Shown here piece by piece: positions 34,110-43,628 of a stretch of DNA of 64,000 nt (position 1 is the first letter of the stretch; the number at the start of each line of letters is the position of its first letter). This DNA comes from an uncultured Lachnospiraceae bacterium (lineage in GTDB: Bacteria > Bacillota > Clostridia > Lachnospirales > Lachnospiraceae). The notes under the pieces are model-generated. The model was given only the letters and a program-made list of their open reading frames with translations. It made no database searches and was not told the origin of the DNA. The translations under genes and the position numbers were made by a program. Location of the stretch: positions 1 through 64,000 of the forward strand of contig CAMOJK010000005.1 of the NCBI GenBank assembly GCA_946616835.1, read 5' to 3'.

Positions 34110-35747
34110 ATGAATGTATGTCTTTTAAATGACTCTTTTCCTCCTGTCATAGACGGTGTTGCAAATGTTGTAATGAACTATGCGGGCATCATGACAGATC
34201 AGGATATGGCTAATGTTATAGTTGCTACGCCTAAGTATCCGGATGCGGACTATGATTGTTATCCGTATCCTGTTGTTCCATACAGGAGCTTTGATACTAC
34301 CGAAATAGTAAAGGGATACAGGGCAGGGAACCCGTTTAATCATGAAGCCATAGAGAGGTTAAAAAAGTTTTCTCCGGATATCATCCATACGCATTGTCCT
34401 GTCTCATCTACCATAATGGCCAGGATCCTTCGGAATGAGACGGATGCTCCCATAGTTTTTACCTATCATACAAAGTTTGACGTGGATATAGCCAGGGCTG
34501 TGAAGGCAGAATTCCTGCAGAAAGAGAGTATACGTGCACTGGTTGCAAATATTTCCGTATGCGATGAAGTGTGGGTTGTGAGTGAGGGCGCCGGTGAAAA
34601 CTTAAAGAGCCTTGGGTACGAGGGTGAATACACTGTGGTATCCAATGGTGTGGATTTTGCAAAGGGACTGGCTGACCGGAGTAAAGTAAGAGAAGTTACA
34701 GGAGATTTCGACCTGCCTGAAGATCTGCCGGTATATCTTTTTGTGGGCAGACTGATGAAATACAAAGGGCTTATGATCATTGCAGATGCATTGTCGGAAC
34801 TGTCGGATGAGGGGATTGACTATCGGATGGTTTTTGTGGGAAGCGGTGCGGATGCGAAAGAAATGCAGGATACATTCACGCACAGGGGAATAACTTTGGA
34901 TGTTGTAAATGAAGGCGGAACTGTTGCCACTGTACAGGGAAATAAGACCGGACGTGTGATTTTTACAGGTGCCATTCATGACAGAGAGAGCCTGAGGGCC
35001 TGGAATACAAGGGCGGATCTTTTCCTTTTTCCATCCACTTATGATACGAATGGAATCGTAGTAAGGGAAGCGGCGGCCTGTGGTCTGGCAAGCGTCCTTA
35101 TAAAGGATTCCTGTGCTGCGGAGGGTATAACAGATGGTCGAAACGGATACCTGATTGAGGAAAAAGGAGAGGCCATGGCTACACTTCTTCGAGAACTTGG
35201 AAATGCACCTGAAAAGATGCGTGACTGCGGCAGACATGCTATGGATGAAATATATATTTCCTGGGAAAGTGCGGTGCATGATGCGTACTTAAGGTACGAG
35301 GAACTGATAGAAAAGCGTGATGACAGGCTTTTTGCGGAGATGCTGGAGCACAGAAGTCTTTTGGAAAGAAAGCGTCTGGGAGGATTCATTACGGATTCGA
35401 AAAGTTTTAATAACAGGATGCACAGGCGCCTTTCTGACGATTTCTATGATTTTGCGGTGGAACTCCATAAGAGTACGGAACGTATGATGGAGCTTCCAAA
35501 ATCTATTTACTATGGCATGGAAGAAAATGTATATGACGTGCTGGATGGCATAAGCAGGTCATCAAAGAATGCACTGAACGACATAAGTAAGTCGTCAAAA
35601 AACGCGCTGAGTGACCTTAGCAAGTCGTCGCGGAATGCACTGAACGACATTGGCAGGTCATCAAAAAATGCGCTGAATGATATACGTGAAAAAGGTGAGG
35701 AAATAAAGAAAGCTATAATTGATGATAACAGGGGGACGAAAGTCTGA
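34110..35747 (+). CDS. GT4 glycosyltransferase with 11-residue repeat tail
   Basis: The 545-residue enzyme has the GT-B fold of family 4. The N-terminal NDSFPPVIDGVANVVMNYA, VSNGVDFAKG, LFVGRLMKYKGL and the donor-site segment FLFPSTYDTNGIVVREAAAC are typical of sugar transferases that act on membrane diacylglycerols or polymers. The C-terminus carries four near-perfect 11-residue repeats (SRSSKNALNDI type). Eleven-residue repeats form amphipathic helices that lie on membranes. The neighbour downstream is a GH13 glucosidase. The acceptor is unknown. Confidence 0.85.
   Translation: MNVCLLNDSFPPVIDGVANVVMNYAGIMTDQDMANVIVATPKYPDADYDCYPYPVVPYRSFDTTEIVKGYRAGNPFNHEAIERLKKFSPDIIHTHCPVSSTIMARILRNETDAPIVFTYHTKFDVDIARAVKAEFLQKESIRALVANISVCDEVWVVSEGAGENLKSLGYEGEYTVVSNGVDFAKGLADRSKVREVTGDFDLPEDLPVYLFVGRLMKYKGLMIIADALSELSDEGIDYRMVFVGSGADAKEMQDTFTHRGITLDVVNEGGTVATVQGNKTGRVIFTGAIHDRESLRAWNTRADLFLFPSTYDTNGIVVREAAACGLASVLIKDSCAAEGITDGRNGYLIEEKGEAMATLLRELGNAPEKMRDCGRHAMDEIYISWESAVHDAYLRYEELIEKRDDRLFAEMLEHRSLLERKRLGGFITDSKSFNNRMHRRLSDDFYDFAVELHKSTERMMELPKSIYYGMEENVYDVLDGISRSSKNALNDISKSSKNALSDLSKSSRNALNDIGRSSKNALNDIREKGEEIKKAIIDDNRGTKV
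35544..35690 (+). repeat. 33-bp tandem repeats encoding the hendecad tail
   Basis: Four 33-bp units begin at 35544, 35577, 35610 and 35643, with a partial fifth. They encode DGISRSSKNAL, NDISKSSKNAL, SDLSKSSRNAL and NDIGRSSKNAL. Confidence 0.85.
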
Positions 35748-35795
35748 ATGTTACGGAATGGCATAAAGATGTGAATATGAGGATATGAGGGGAAA

Positions 35796-37520
35796 ATGAG
35801 AAAAAACGACTGGTATAAATATATGTCCTTTTATCAGATATGGATACGCTCCTTTAAAGATGGTAACGGGGACGGAATAGGCGATCTGGCGGGTGTGTAT
35901 GGGAAACTTGAATATATAAAGAGTCTTGGCGTAGACGGCATATGGTTTTCGCCCATATATCCTTCGCCTAATGCAGATTTCGGCTATGATATTTCTGACT
36001 ACAAGGACATACATCCGGATTACGGTACCCTGGATGATTTTAAGAAGGTACTAAAAAAAGCCCACAGACTGGGGCTTAAGGTCATAATGGATCTGGTCAT
36101 AAACCATACATCTGACGAGCACCCATGGTTTATTGAGAGCAGGAAAGGGAAGAATAATCCCTACAGCGATTACTATATCTGGCGGGATAGACCAAATAAC
36201 TGGGAGTCCATACTGGAGGGAAAGGCTTGGGAGTATGACGAGCAGAGAGGACAGTACTACCTGCATCTTTTTGCCAAAAAGCAGCCGGATCTGAATATGG
36301 ATAATCCAAAAGTCAGGGAAGAAGTAAAGAGCATACTTCGATTCTGGCTTGATATGGGAGTGGATGGCTTCAGGGAGGATGTTATCAACTTCATATCCAA
36401 AAAAGAAGGGCTTCCCGACGGTCTTCCATTTATACCTGTTGTAAACGGAATGCCGTATTACAAAGACGGTCCTCATATTCATGATTATCTTGGAGAATTC
36501 AGAAAGGTCTGTGAAGAGTATGACTGTTTCCAGCTCGGGGAAGGTCCCATGACCACTGTAAAGTCAGCTATGAATTATCTGACCGGTCCCACGAAATCTC
36601 TGGATATGATGTTTTCTTTTGATCATATGATGGCGGACTGCCTTTATACAGAATATGTGCATAGGCCTTTCGATCTTCGTAAATACAAGCGGGCTTTGTC
36701 AAAATGGCAGTATGCACTTGCAGGAAAGGCATGGAACGCCCTGTATATAGAAAATCATGACCATCCAAGGATAATAAGCAGATACGGAAGTGAAAGACTG
36801 CGCCGTGAGAGCGGGACATCACTTGCTGTAAGCTACCTGTTCCTGCATGGAACTCCTTTTATATACCAGGGACAGGAAATCGGCATGACAAATATCAGGC
36901 TCAAGTCTATTGATGATTACGTGGATGTCTCATCAAAGACTAATTATCACAAATATAATCTTAAGGACACTGTCGAGAGAAGGCTTAAAAGGATTCATTT
37001 TTCCAGCCGTGATTCATCACGGACTCCCATGCAGTGGAACGGAAGTAAATACGCAGGCTTTTCGATTCATAGACCGTGGTTTTTCGTGAATCCGAATTAC
37101 AGGAGGGTGAATGTCGCATGCCAGGAGCATGATGCTGACAGTATACTGAATTTTTACAGGAAGTGTTTAAAAATCAGGCGTCACAGCAGGACTCTGATAT
37201 ACGGTTCATATAAAGAGTATTTCCCGAATGACAGGCATATCTATATGTATGAGAGAAGACTTGGTGATATCTGTTATCTGGTGATATGTTCATTTTCGAA
37301 GTTTCCGGTAAGAGTTAAGCTTCCTCATGAGTTTGCAGGGAAGAAAGCTAAGCTGGTGATCGCAAATTACCGTGAAAATACAGAGGATGGACATAGGCTC
37401 AGGAATGCTGCAAAGGCAATCCTGTCTTCGGATGCATTATCTCATGAAGGAATGGGGGAGGCTATCGGAAAAGGCTGGTTTGCGCCCTATGAAGCAAGGG
37501 TGTATCGTTTCAGATTGTGA
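35796..37520 (+). CDS. GH13 alpha-glucosidase (oligo-1,6-glucosidase-like)
   Basis: A 574-residue cytoplasmic glycoside hydrolase. YQIWIRSFKDGNGDGIGDLA includes the calcium loop. GVDGFREDV carries the catalytic nucleophile Asp, FQLGEGP the acid/base Glu and ENHDHPR the third Asp. It would release glucose from short alpha-glucans. The Met usual after FR in GFRMDV is Glu here. GAGGGG precedes the ATG. The preceding glycosyltransferase may be in the same unit. Confidence 0.9.
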   Translation: MRKNDWYKYMSFYQIWIRSFKDGNGDGIGDLAGVYGKLEYIKSLGVDGIWFSPIYPSPNADFGYDISDYKDIHPDYGTLDDFKKVLKKAHRLGLKVIMDLVINHTSDEHPWFIESRKGKNNPYSDYYIWRDRPNNWESILEGKAWEYDEQRGQYYLHLFAKKQPDLNMDNPKVREEVKSILRFWLDMGVDGFREDVINFISKKEGLPDGLPFIPVVNGMPYYKDGPHIHDYLGEFRKVCEEYDCFQLGEGPMTTVKSAMNYLTGPTKSLDMMFSFDHMMADCLYTEYVHRPFDLRKYKRALSKWQYALAGKAWNALYIENHDHPRIISRYGSERLRRESGTSLAVSYLFLHGTPFIYQGQEIGMTNIRLKSIDDYVDVSSKTNYHKYNLKDTVERRLKRIHFSSRDSSRTPMQWNGSKYAGFSIHRPWFFVNPNYRRVNVACQEHDADSILNFYRKCLKIRRHSRTLIYGSYKEYFPNDRHIYMYERRLGDICYLVICSFSKFPVRVKLPHEFAGKKAKLVIANYRENTEDGHRLRNAAKAILSSDALSHEGMGEAIGKGWFAPYEARVYRFRL

Positions 37521-37578
37521 AAGATAATAAAATCAAAGATTTTTGACAAAAATTTTGGCGAAATTTTTAAATTAATTC

Positions 37579-37607
37579 TTGACAATTTAAAAAAATGCAT
37601 TTACTAT
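37579..37607 (+). promoter_or_regulatory. Promoter of the GSIII gene
   Basis: TTGACA, exactly 17 bp, TACTAT. Transcription would begin near 37614, directly in front of the hexaloop hairpin. Confidence 0.75.
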
Positions 37608-37615
37608 GAGCGTGT

Positions 37616-37660
37616 GAGACAAAGGCGTCTCGGAGATTTCTCCGAGGCGCCTTTTCTTTT
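37616..37660 (+). promoter_or_regulatory. ANTAR-type hexaloop and terminator in the GSIII leader
   Basis: GAGAC, loop AAAGGC, GTCTC forms a hairpin with A at loop position 1 and G at position 4. It overlaps a 13-bp terminator stem (37623-37635 with 37640-37652) followed by a T-rich run. Only one of the two structures can form. This is the layout bound by ANTAR antiterminators. No second upstream hexaloop was found between promoter and this hairpin. Confidence 0.75.
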
Positions 37661-37714
37661 TTTCAAAACAATGCCGGAATATAGAAAACGGCAATTACAT
37701 TAAGGAGGACGACA

Positions 37715-39814
37715 ATGGAAAAACAGAATGTACCTGAGATTTTCGGTTCTATGGTTTTTGATGACAGGGTTATGAGAGCAAGGCTTTCGGCTGATGTTTA
37801 CAGTTCTCTTAAAAAGACCATTGATGAGAATGAAAAGCTTGACGAGGAAGTGGCAGAAGCAGTTGCACTTCAGATGCGTGACTGGGCAGTAGAAAAGGGA
37901 GCAACACATTTCACTCACTGGTTCCAGCCTCTTACAGGTGTTACGGCAGAGAAGCACGACAGTTTCATTACACCTTCACCCGACGGCGGAGTAATAATGG
38001 AATTTTCCGGCAAGGAGCTGATCAAGGGAGAGCCTGATGCATCTTCATTCCCATCGGGAGGACTCAGGGCTACTTTTGAAGCAAGAGGATATACGGCATG
38101 GGATCCCACATCTTATGCATTCATCAAGGATCATACACTCTGCATTCCTACCGCTTTCTGTTCTTATTCGGGGGATGCACTTGATAAGAAGACCCCACTG
38201 CTCCGTTCAATGCAGGCTCTTGACCGTCAGGCTAAGAGGATACTTAAGCTTTTCGGCGTAGAAGCAAAGTATGTAAGGACGAGTGTCGGACCTGAACAGG
38301 AATATTTCCTTATCGATAAAGAAATGTTTGAGAAGAGACCGGACCTTGTTTATACCGGCAGAACACTTTTCGGAGCAATGCCTCCCAAGGGACAGGAACT
38401 TGATGATCATTATTTCGGTGTTATCAAGCCCAGAGTAACAGCATTTATGGAAGACTTAAATGCGGAGCTTTGGAAACTTGGAATCCTTGCAAAGACAGAG
38501 CATAATGAAGTTGCTCCCGCACAGCACGAGCTGGCACCGATCTTTTCTACCACTAATGTGGCTACCGATAAAAACCAGCTTACAATGGAGATCATGCAGA
38601 AGGTTGCAAGAAAGCACGGCATGGTATGTCTCCTTCATGAGAAGCCTTTTGCAGGCGTTAACGGTTCGGGAAAGCATAACAACTGGTCAATGGCAACAGA
38701 TACCGGAATGAATCTTTTATCACCCGGTGAGACACCTTACGAAAATGCACAGTTCCTGCTTTTCCTCTGCGCAGTAATTCAGGCTGTTGATGACTACCAG
38801 GATCTGTTAAGACTTTCGGTTGCTACTGCAGGTAACGACCATCGTCTTGGCGCAAATGAAGCTCCTCCCGCTATCATTTCCGTATTCCTTGGTGATGAGC
38901 TTTCCGGTATTCTGGATGCTATAAAGAATGATACACCTTATGAAGGAACCGAGAAGGTGATAATGAAGCTGGGTGTTCATACACTGCCCAGATTCTCCAG
39001 AGATACAACAGACAGAAACCGTACATCGCCCTTTGCTTTTACGGGAAACAAGTTTGAGTTCCGTTCACTTGGCTCATCCAATAGTATTGCCTGCTGCAAC
39101 ATCATGTTGAATGCTGCTGTAGCAGAAAGCTTAAAGCAGTTCGCCGACAAGCTTGAAGGATCGGGAAATTTTGAAAGTGATCTTCACGAGCTAATTAAGG
39201 AAACCATCAAGAAGCATGAGAGGATACTCTTTAACGGTAACGGCTACGGAGAAGAGTGGGTTAAGGAGGCTACCGAGGTACGCGGACTTTCCAATCTCAA
39301 GACTACAGCAGATGCTATGCCTCACCTGCTTGATCAGAAGAATATGAATATGCTTATGGCACACAATGTATTTACTGAGTCCGAGCTTCGTTCAAGGTAT
39401 GAGATCATGCTTGAGAACTACGCAAAGACAGTAAACATTGAAGGTCATACAATGGTGGATATGGTGAGGAAAAATTACCTTCCGGCTATAGAGGAGTATC
39501 TATACAGCCTTGCAAAGACCACATCGCTTATGAAATCAGTAAGCAGCCAGGTGAAGTGCAATTATGAGATCACTACAATGGAGAGACTCTCCGAGCTTAC
39601 TGACAATATCCTTGATAAGGTGAAGGATCTTGAGGAAGCACTTGAAACCCTGAAGGGTTATGAGGACATTACAAAGTCCTCAGAGGCAGTAAGAGATGAT
39701 GTGATCCCTAAGATGGAGAGTTTAAGGAAATATGTCGATGAGGCAGAGATGCTTACCAGTGAAGAATGCTGGCCTGTACCGAGTTACGGTAAGCTCCTGT
39801 TCTCTGTTTATTGA
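37715..39814 (+). CDS. glnN: Type III glutamine synthetase
   Basis: A 699-residue GSIII that makes glutamine from glutamate, ammonia and ATP. The length and [13 protein letters not shown] start are typical of the GSIII family, as are [28 protein letters not shown] and [25 protein letters not shown] precedes the ATG. It is the first nitrogen gene of the block, with an ANTAR-type terminator leader in front and the ammonium transporter behind. Confidence 0.96.
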   Translation: MEKQNVPEIFGSMVFDDRVMRARLSADVYSSLKKTIDENEKLDEEVAEAVALQMRDWAVEKGATHFTHWFQPLTGVTAEKHDSFITPSPDGGVIMEFSGKELIKGEPDASSFPSGGLRATFEARGYTAWDPTSYAFIKDHTLCIPTAFCSYSGDALDKKTPLLRSMQALDRQAKRILKLFGVEAKYVRTSVGPEQEYFLIDKEMFEKRPDLVYTGRTLFGAMPPKGQELDDHYFGVIKPRVTAFMEDLNAELWKLGILAKTEHNEVAPAQHELAPIFSTTNVATDKNQLTMEIMQKVARKHGMVCLLHEKPFAGVNGSGKHNNWSMATDTGMNLLSPGETPYENAQFLLFLCAVIQAVDDYQDLLRLSVATAGNDHRLGANEAPPAIISVFLGDELSGILDAIKNDTPYEGTEKVIMKLGVHTLPRFSRDTTDRNRTSPFAFTGNKFEFRSLGSSNSIACCNIMLNAAVAESLKQFADKLEGSGNFESDLHELIKETIKKHERILFNGNGYGEEWVKEATEVRGLSNLKTTADAMPHLLDQKNMNMLMAHNVFTESELRSRYEIMLENYAKTVNIEGHTMVDMVRKNYLPAIEEYLYSLAKTTSLMKSVSSQVKCNYEITTMERLSELTDNILDKVKDLEEALETLKGYEDITKSSEAVRDDVIPKMESLRKYVDEAEMLTSEECWPVPSYGKLLFSVY

Positions 39815-39878
39815 TCAGATACCTTAAGAGTGCCTGATGCGGTGGCTGTAAAAGTACGGCTGCCATCCTGAATGATTA

Positions 39879-39932
39879 AAACAGTTATCCCACAATGGCG
39901 TGGAAACACCGGAAGTGGAATAACTGTTTTTT
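39879..39932 (+). promoter_or_regulatory. ANTAR-type hexaloop and terminator in the amt leader
   Basis: CCAC, loop AATGGC, GTGG (39890-39903) gives a hexaloop with A1 and G4. The same CCAC strand also belongs to a longer stem, 39879-39893 with 39915-39929 (14 of 15 paired), followed by a T-run to 39932. The two structures exclude each other. Readthrough would let amt be transcribed. Confidence 0.7.
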
Positions 39933-40029
39933 ATTTACAGACCCGGGTGGAATTTTACGAAGAAGTATACCAAGGGTCTTACAACGAGCCGGGGATAACC
40001 GTTCTCGATTTAACAAGGAGGTAATGACT

Positions 40030-41805
40030 ATGACAAACGAAGTAATGGAAGCTTTGGCGGGACTGGACAGCGAAGTGTTTGCGGTATGGTTTCTTATCGG
40101 CGCAGCACTGGTATTCTGGATGCAGGCAGGATTTGCAATGTGCGAATCCGGATTTACCAGAGCAAAAAACGCAGGAAACATCATAATGAAAAACCTTATG
40201 GATTTCTGTATAGGTACTCTTATGTGGTTTATCTGTGGAGCATCTCTGATGCTTGGCGAAAATATGCTTGGCGGTTTCATTGGCGGATTTTCATTTGATG
40301 TTTTTACAAATTACGCAGACTTTGATTATTCAGCATTTGTATTTAACCTGGTATTCTGTGCTACCACAGCTACCATCGTATCCGGTTCAATGGCTGAAAG
40401 AACAAAGTTTTCAAGCTACTGTATCTACTCGGCAATCATTTCAGCTGTGATATATCCTATCGAAGCTCACTGGACATGGGGCGGAGGTTTCCTTGCTGAC
40501 TGGGGATTCCATGACTATGCAGGATCCAACTGTATACATATGGTAGGCGGTATCTGCGCTCTGATCGGTGCAACGATGCTTGGTCCCAGGATCGGTAAGT
40601 TCGAAAGGGATAAGGATGGCAAGGTAAAGAAAGTTAATGCATTTCCCGGTCACAATCTTGTAATCGCAGCACTTGGCGTATTCATTCTGTGGCTTGGATG
40701 GTATGGATTCAATGGCGCAGCAGCAACTGATGTTCCCACACTTGGCTCCGTGTTCCTTACTACTACTGTAGCACCTGCGGTTGCAACTGTTGTATGTATG
40801 ATATTTACCTGGCTGAAGTATGGTAAGCCTGATGTGTCAATGTGTCTTAATGCATCGCTTGCAGGTCTTGTAGCCATCACGGCACCCTGTGATGTAACAG
40901 ACTGTGCAGGATCAGCCATTATCGGTGTAGTAGCAGGATTACTTGTAGTATTCGGAGTATGGTTTACCGATAATGTACTTCATGTGGATGATCCTGTTGG
41001 TGCGGTTGCCGTACATATGTTAAACGGTATCTGGGGGACTCTGGCAGTAGGTCTTTTTGCAACAAGTTCAGCACCTGGATTTGCATCAGCAGGTATCACT
41101 GAAGGTCTCTTCTACGGCGGCGGAATCGATCAGCTTATAAAGCAGTTTGGCGGTTTGGGAGTAACGGCTGTCTGGACGATAGTAACGATCACGATCGCAT
41201 TCTTCGTAATAAAGAAGACGATCGGGCTCAGGGTTTCTGAGGAAGAAGAGATAACCGGTCTGGATGCTACTGAGCATGGTCTTCCTTCAGCTTATGCAGG
41301 TTTCGCTATCATGGATATTGCAAACACGATGACCATGAATGTAAATGAAAATACAAACCTTGGTACGGATGATTATGAGAAGGCTTCTGAGGCAGCAAAG
41401 AACGCAGCAGTTAAGGTAGTAAGGGAAATGCCATTGCCGGGTATGGATAGCGGTATTTCAAAGGTTGTCATCATTGCTAAGCTTTCAAAGTACGATACTC
41501 TCAGGAAAGCAATGAATGAGCTGGGTGTCACAGGAATGACGGTAACACAGGTTATGGGATGCGGTATCGAAAAGGGGGCCGGCGAGAAGTACAGAGGTGT
41601 CGAGATTGACGCAACACTGCTTCCTAAGGTAAAGCTTGAAGTAGTCGTAAGTGCGATTCCTGTAGATAAGGTTGTCGAGACCGCTAAAAAAGTCCTTTAC
41701 ACCGGACATGTGGGCGATGGCAAGATATTCGTATATCCGGTAAGCAGAGTTGTAAAGATCAGAACCGGTGAAGAGAATTACGAAGCCCTTCAGGATGTAG
41801 AGTGA
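40030..41805 (+). CDS. amt: Ammonium transporter fused to a P-II domain
   Basis: The 591-residue protein has an Amt/Rh channel of about 11 membrane segments (residues 10-410; FWMQAGFAMCESGFTRAKN, the HMVGGICALIGA region and VHMLNGIWGTLAVGLFA). A linker leads to a C-terminal P-II domain (about 477-585; KVVIIAKLSKYDTLRKAMNE, GAGEKYRGVE, LPKVKLEVVVSA). In the T-loop the Tyr that is uridylylated in many P-II proteins is Ile (YRGVEID). The fusion would let nitrogen status gate the channel directly. ATG 40030 is chosen over 40024 for its distance to AAGGAGG. Confidence 0.93.
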   Translation: MTNEVMEALAGLDSEVFAVWFLIGAALVFWMQAGFAMCESGFTRAKNAGNIIMKNLMDFCIGTLMWFICGASLMLGENMLGGFIGGFSFDVFTNYADFDYSAFVFNLVFCATTATIVSGSMAERTKFSSYCIYSAIISAVIYPIEAHWTWGGGFLADWGFHDYAGSNCIHMVGGICALIGATMLGPRIGKFERDKDGKVKKVNAFPGHNLVIAALGVFILWLGWYGFNGAAATDVPTLGSVFLTTTVAPAVATVVCMIFTWLKYGKPDVSMCLNASLAGLVAITAPCDVTDCAGSAIIGVVAGLLVVFGVWFTDNVLHVDDPVGAVAVHMLNGIWGTLAVGLFATSSAPGFASAGITEGLFYGGGIDQLIKQFGGLGVTAVWTIVTITIAFFVIKKTIGLRVSEEEEITGLDATEHGLPSAYAGFAIMDIANTMTMNVNENTNLGTDDYEKASEAAKNAAVKVVREMPLPGMDSGISKVVIIAKLSKYDTLRKAMNELGVTGMTVTQVMGCGIEKGAGEKYRGVEIDATLLPKVKLEVVVSAIPVDKVVETAKKVLYTGHVGDGKIFVYPVSRVVKIRTGEENYEALQDVE

Positions 41806-41883
41806 CGCAGCTATTCAGCTAAAATCAGTATGATCTGAAGCAATTGCTGATCGGGTTTATTAAAAAAATAGGAATAAACATAC

Positions 41884-41926
41884 ATGATCACGGTGGGAGT
41901 CATTAAGTCTCCTGCCGGTGACCATG
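41884..41926 (+). terminator. Strong hairpin after amt
   Basis: GATCACGGTGGGAG pairs with CTCCTGCCGGTGACC with one bulge around a 9-base loop. No T-run follows, so it may be a weak terminator or an mRNA-stabilising hairpin. Confidence 0.4.
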
Positions 41927-41929
41927 AAT

Positions 41930-41958
41930 TTGGAGTTTTAAGGACATTGTATTATAAA
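41930..41958 (+). promoter_or_regulatory. Promoter of purF
   Basis: TTGGAG, 17 bp, TATAAA, about 70 bp before the purF start. The leader after it has no clear hexaloop hairpin. Confidence 0.5.
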
Positions 41959-42030
41959 AGCTCTTACCGGCAGATGCGTTACCGGTGTGGGAATATATAT
42001 AAAACATGATTTCAGGAGGAAACGAATCGC

Positions 42031-43419
42031 ATGAATCCATATGAGGATAAGCTTCACGAAGAGTGTGGTGTTTTCGGAATGTATTCCATTGAAGGCCATA
42101 GCGTGGCAAAGGATATTTACTACGGCCTGATCGCATTGCAGCACAGGGGACAGGAATCCGCCGGAATAGCCGTGTCTGATACTGACGGTTCCATGGGGAA
42201 CATTGCCATAAAAAAGGGCATGGGCTTAGTAAGCGAAGTATTTACCAAAGCTGACTTAAGCTATCTGTACGGCAATATCGGTGTGGGACACGTCAGGTAT
42301 TCCACGACAGGCGGAAGCAGTATCGAGAATGCTCAGCCCATTGCTATGAATTACATAAAGGGAAGCCTCGCACTGGTGCATAACGGAAATATAATGAATG
42401 CTGATGAACTCAAAGAAAAACAGCTTCACAGAGGGCAGGCCCATTACACATCTTCCGATTCAGAAGTGCTTGCATATGAAGTCATAAGCGAAAGGATAAA
42501 ATCGAATTCAATAGAGGATGCGGTAAAAAAAGCTTCCCTTAAGCTAAAGGGCGGTTATGCCTGTCTGATAATGAGCCCCAGAAAGCTCATCGGCATAAGG
42601 GATCCATACGGATTAAAACCTCTTGTCCTTGGAAAACGGCAGAATACATATATCCTCGCGTCTGAAAGTGCTGCCATAAAAACTGTGGGTGGAGAACTGA
42701 TCAGGGACATAGAACCGGGTGAGATAGTTACTGTTACTGAGGACGGAGTTTTGTCAGATCATATCCCGGGGGCAGAAAAATGTGCTCACTGCATTTTTGA
42801 ATATATTTATTTTGCGAGGGTTGATTCGGTTATTGACGGGATATCGGTACATGACTCAAGAATAAAAGCCGGCAGGGCGCTGGCAAGAAGGTACAAAGTG
42901 GAGGCGGATGTGGTAATAGGTGTACCTGATTCGGGACTTGCTGCTGCTGAAGGATATGCACTTGAATCGGGCATTCCTTTTGCACTGGGATTTCACAAGA
43001 ACAGCTATGTAGGTCGGAGTTTTATAAAGCCTACAGATGAGGAACGGAAGAATGCCGTACATATGAAACTTGCAATAATGGAAAATGTAGTAAAAGGTAA
43101 AAGAGTAGTGCTTATTGATGATTCCATAGTAAGGGGCACTACCATGCGACAGATCATAGAGATGCTTAGGAATGCCGGAGCGACAGAAGTGCATGTGCGT
43201 GTCAGCTCACCGCCATTCTTATATCCGTGTTTTTATGGCACTGATGTTCCTTCCTCCGGGCAGCTCATTGCTTCGGAACATTCGACTGAGGAGGTTTGTC
43301 AGACTATAGGTGCGGATACTTTGGGATACTTCGATCTGAAAGATATTTCATCGATGGTTGATGGCCTGCCCGTATGTGCTGCATGTTTCAATAAAAAATA
43401 TCCGGTCAGGAGGAAGTAA
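42031..43419 (+). CDS. purF: Amidophosphoribosyltransferase
   Basis: Catalyses the first step of purine synthesis, moving the glutamine amide nitrogen to PRPP. An 11-residue propeptide (MNPYEDKLHEE) precedes the catalytic Cys of CGVFG. The PRPP loop is VVLIDDSIVRGTT. Cys residues in AEKCAHCIF, YPCFYG and PVCAACF suggest the oxygen-sensitive 4Fe-4S type known from Bacillus. The length of 462 fits. It is a glutamine user in a block of glutamine genes. Confidence 0.96.
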   Translation: MNPYEDKLHEECGVFGMYSIEGHSVAKDIYYGLIALQHRGQESAGIAVSDTDGSMGNIAIKKGMGLVSEVFTKADLSYLYGNIGVGHVRYSTTGGSSIENAQPIAMNYIKGSLALVHNGNIMNADELKEKQLHRGQAHYTSSDSEVLAYEVISERIKSNSIEDAVKKASLKLKGGYACLIMSPRKLIGIRDPYGLKPLVLGKRQNTYILASESAAIKTVGGELIRDIEPGEIVTVTEDGVLSDHIPGAEKCAHCIFEYIYFARVDSVIDGISVHDSRIKAGRALARRYKVEADVVIGVPDSGLAAAEGYALESGIPFALGFHKNSYVGRSFIKPTDEERKNAVHMKLAIMENVVKGKRVVLIDDSIVRGTTMRQIIEMLRNAGATEVHVRVSSPPFLYPCFYGTDVPSSGQLIASEHSTEEVCQTIGADTLGYFDLKDISSMVDGLPVCAACFNKKYPVRRK

Positions 43420-43441
43420 AACGGATAAAATCCCTGTTGTC

Positions 43442-43486
43442 AAAGCTGCTTGCCTGTGATATATTCACAGTGTAAGCAGCTTTTCT
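43442..43486 (+). terminator. Terminator after purF
   Basis: AAGCTGCTTGCCTGTGA faces TCACAGTGTAAGCAGCTT, a long stem with a small internal mismatch, followed by TTTTCT. Confidence 0.75.
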
Positions 43487-43628
43487 GTATATGAAAATTC
43501 TAAGGGCGTCTGCCCGTCTGATTATTCTGAAATTCCTGCTTATGATTTCAAAAAGTGATAGGCGGGAGTGAATGAGTGGTGTATGGCATTATAGTTTTCT
43601 CCTGCCACAAAAAACAGGAGGAAATGAA

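Noticed and set aside
41966-42030. Riboswitch or ANTAR hairpin in the purF leader
   Set aside because: A CCGG-type hairpin can be drawn, but there is no A1/G4 hexaloop, no T-run and no known aptamer core.
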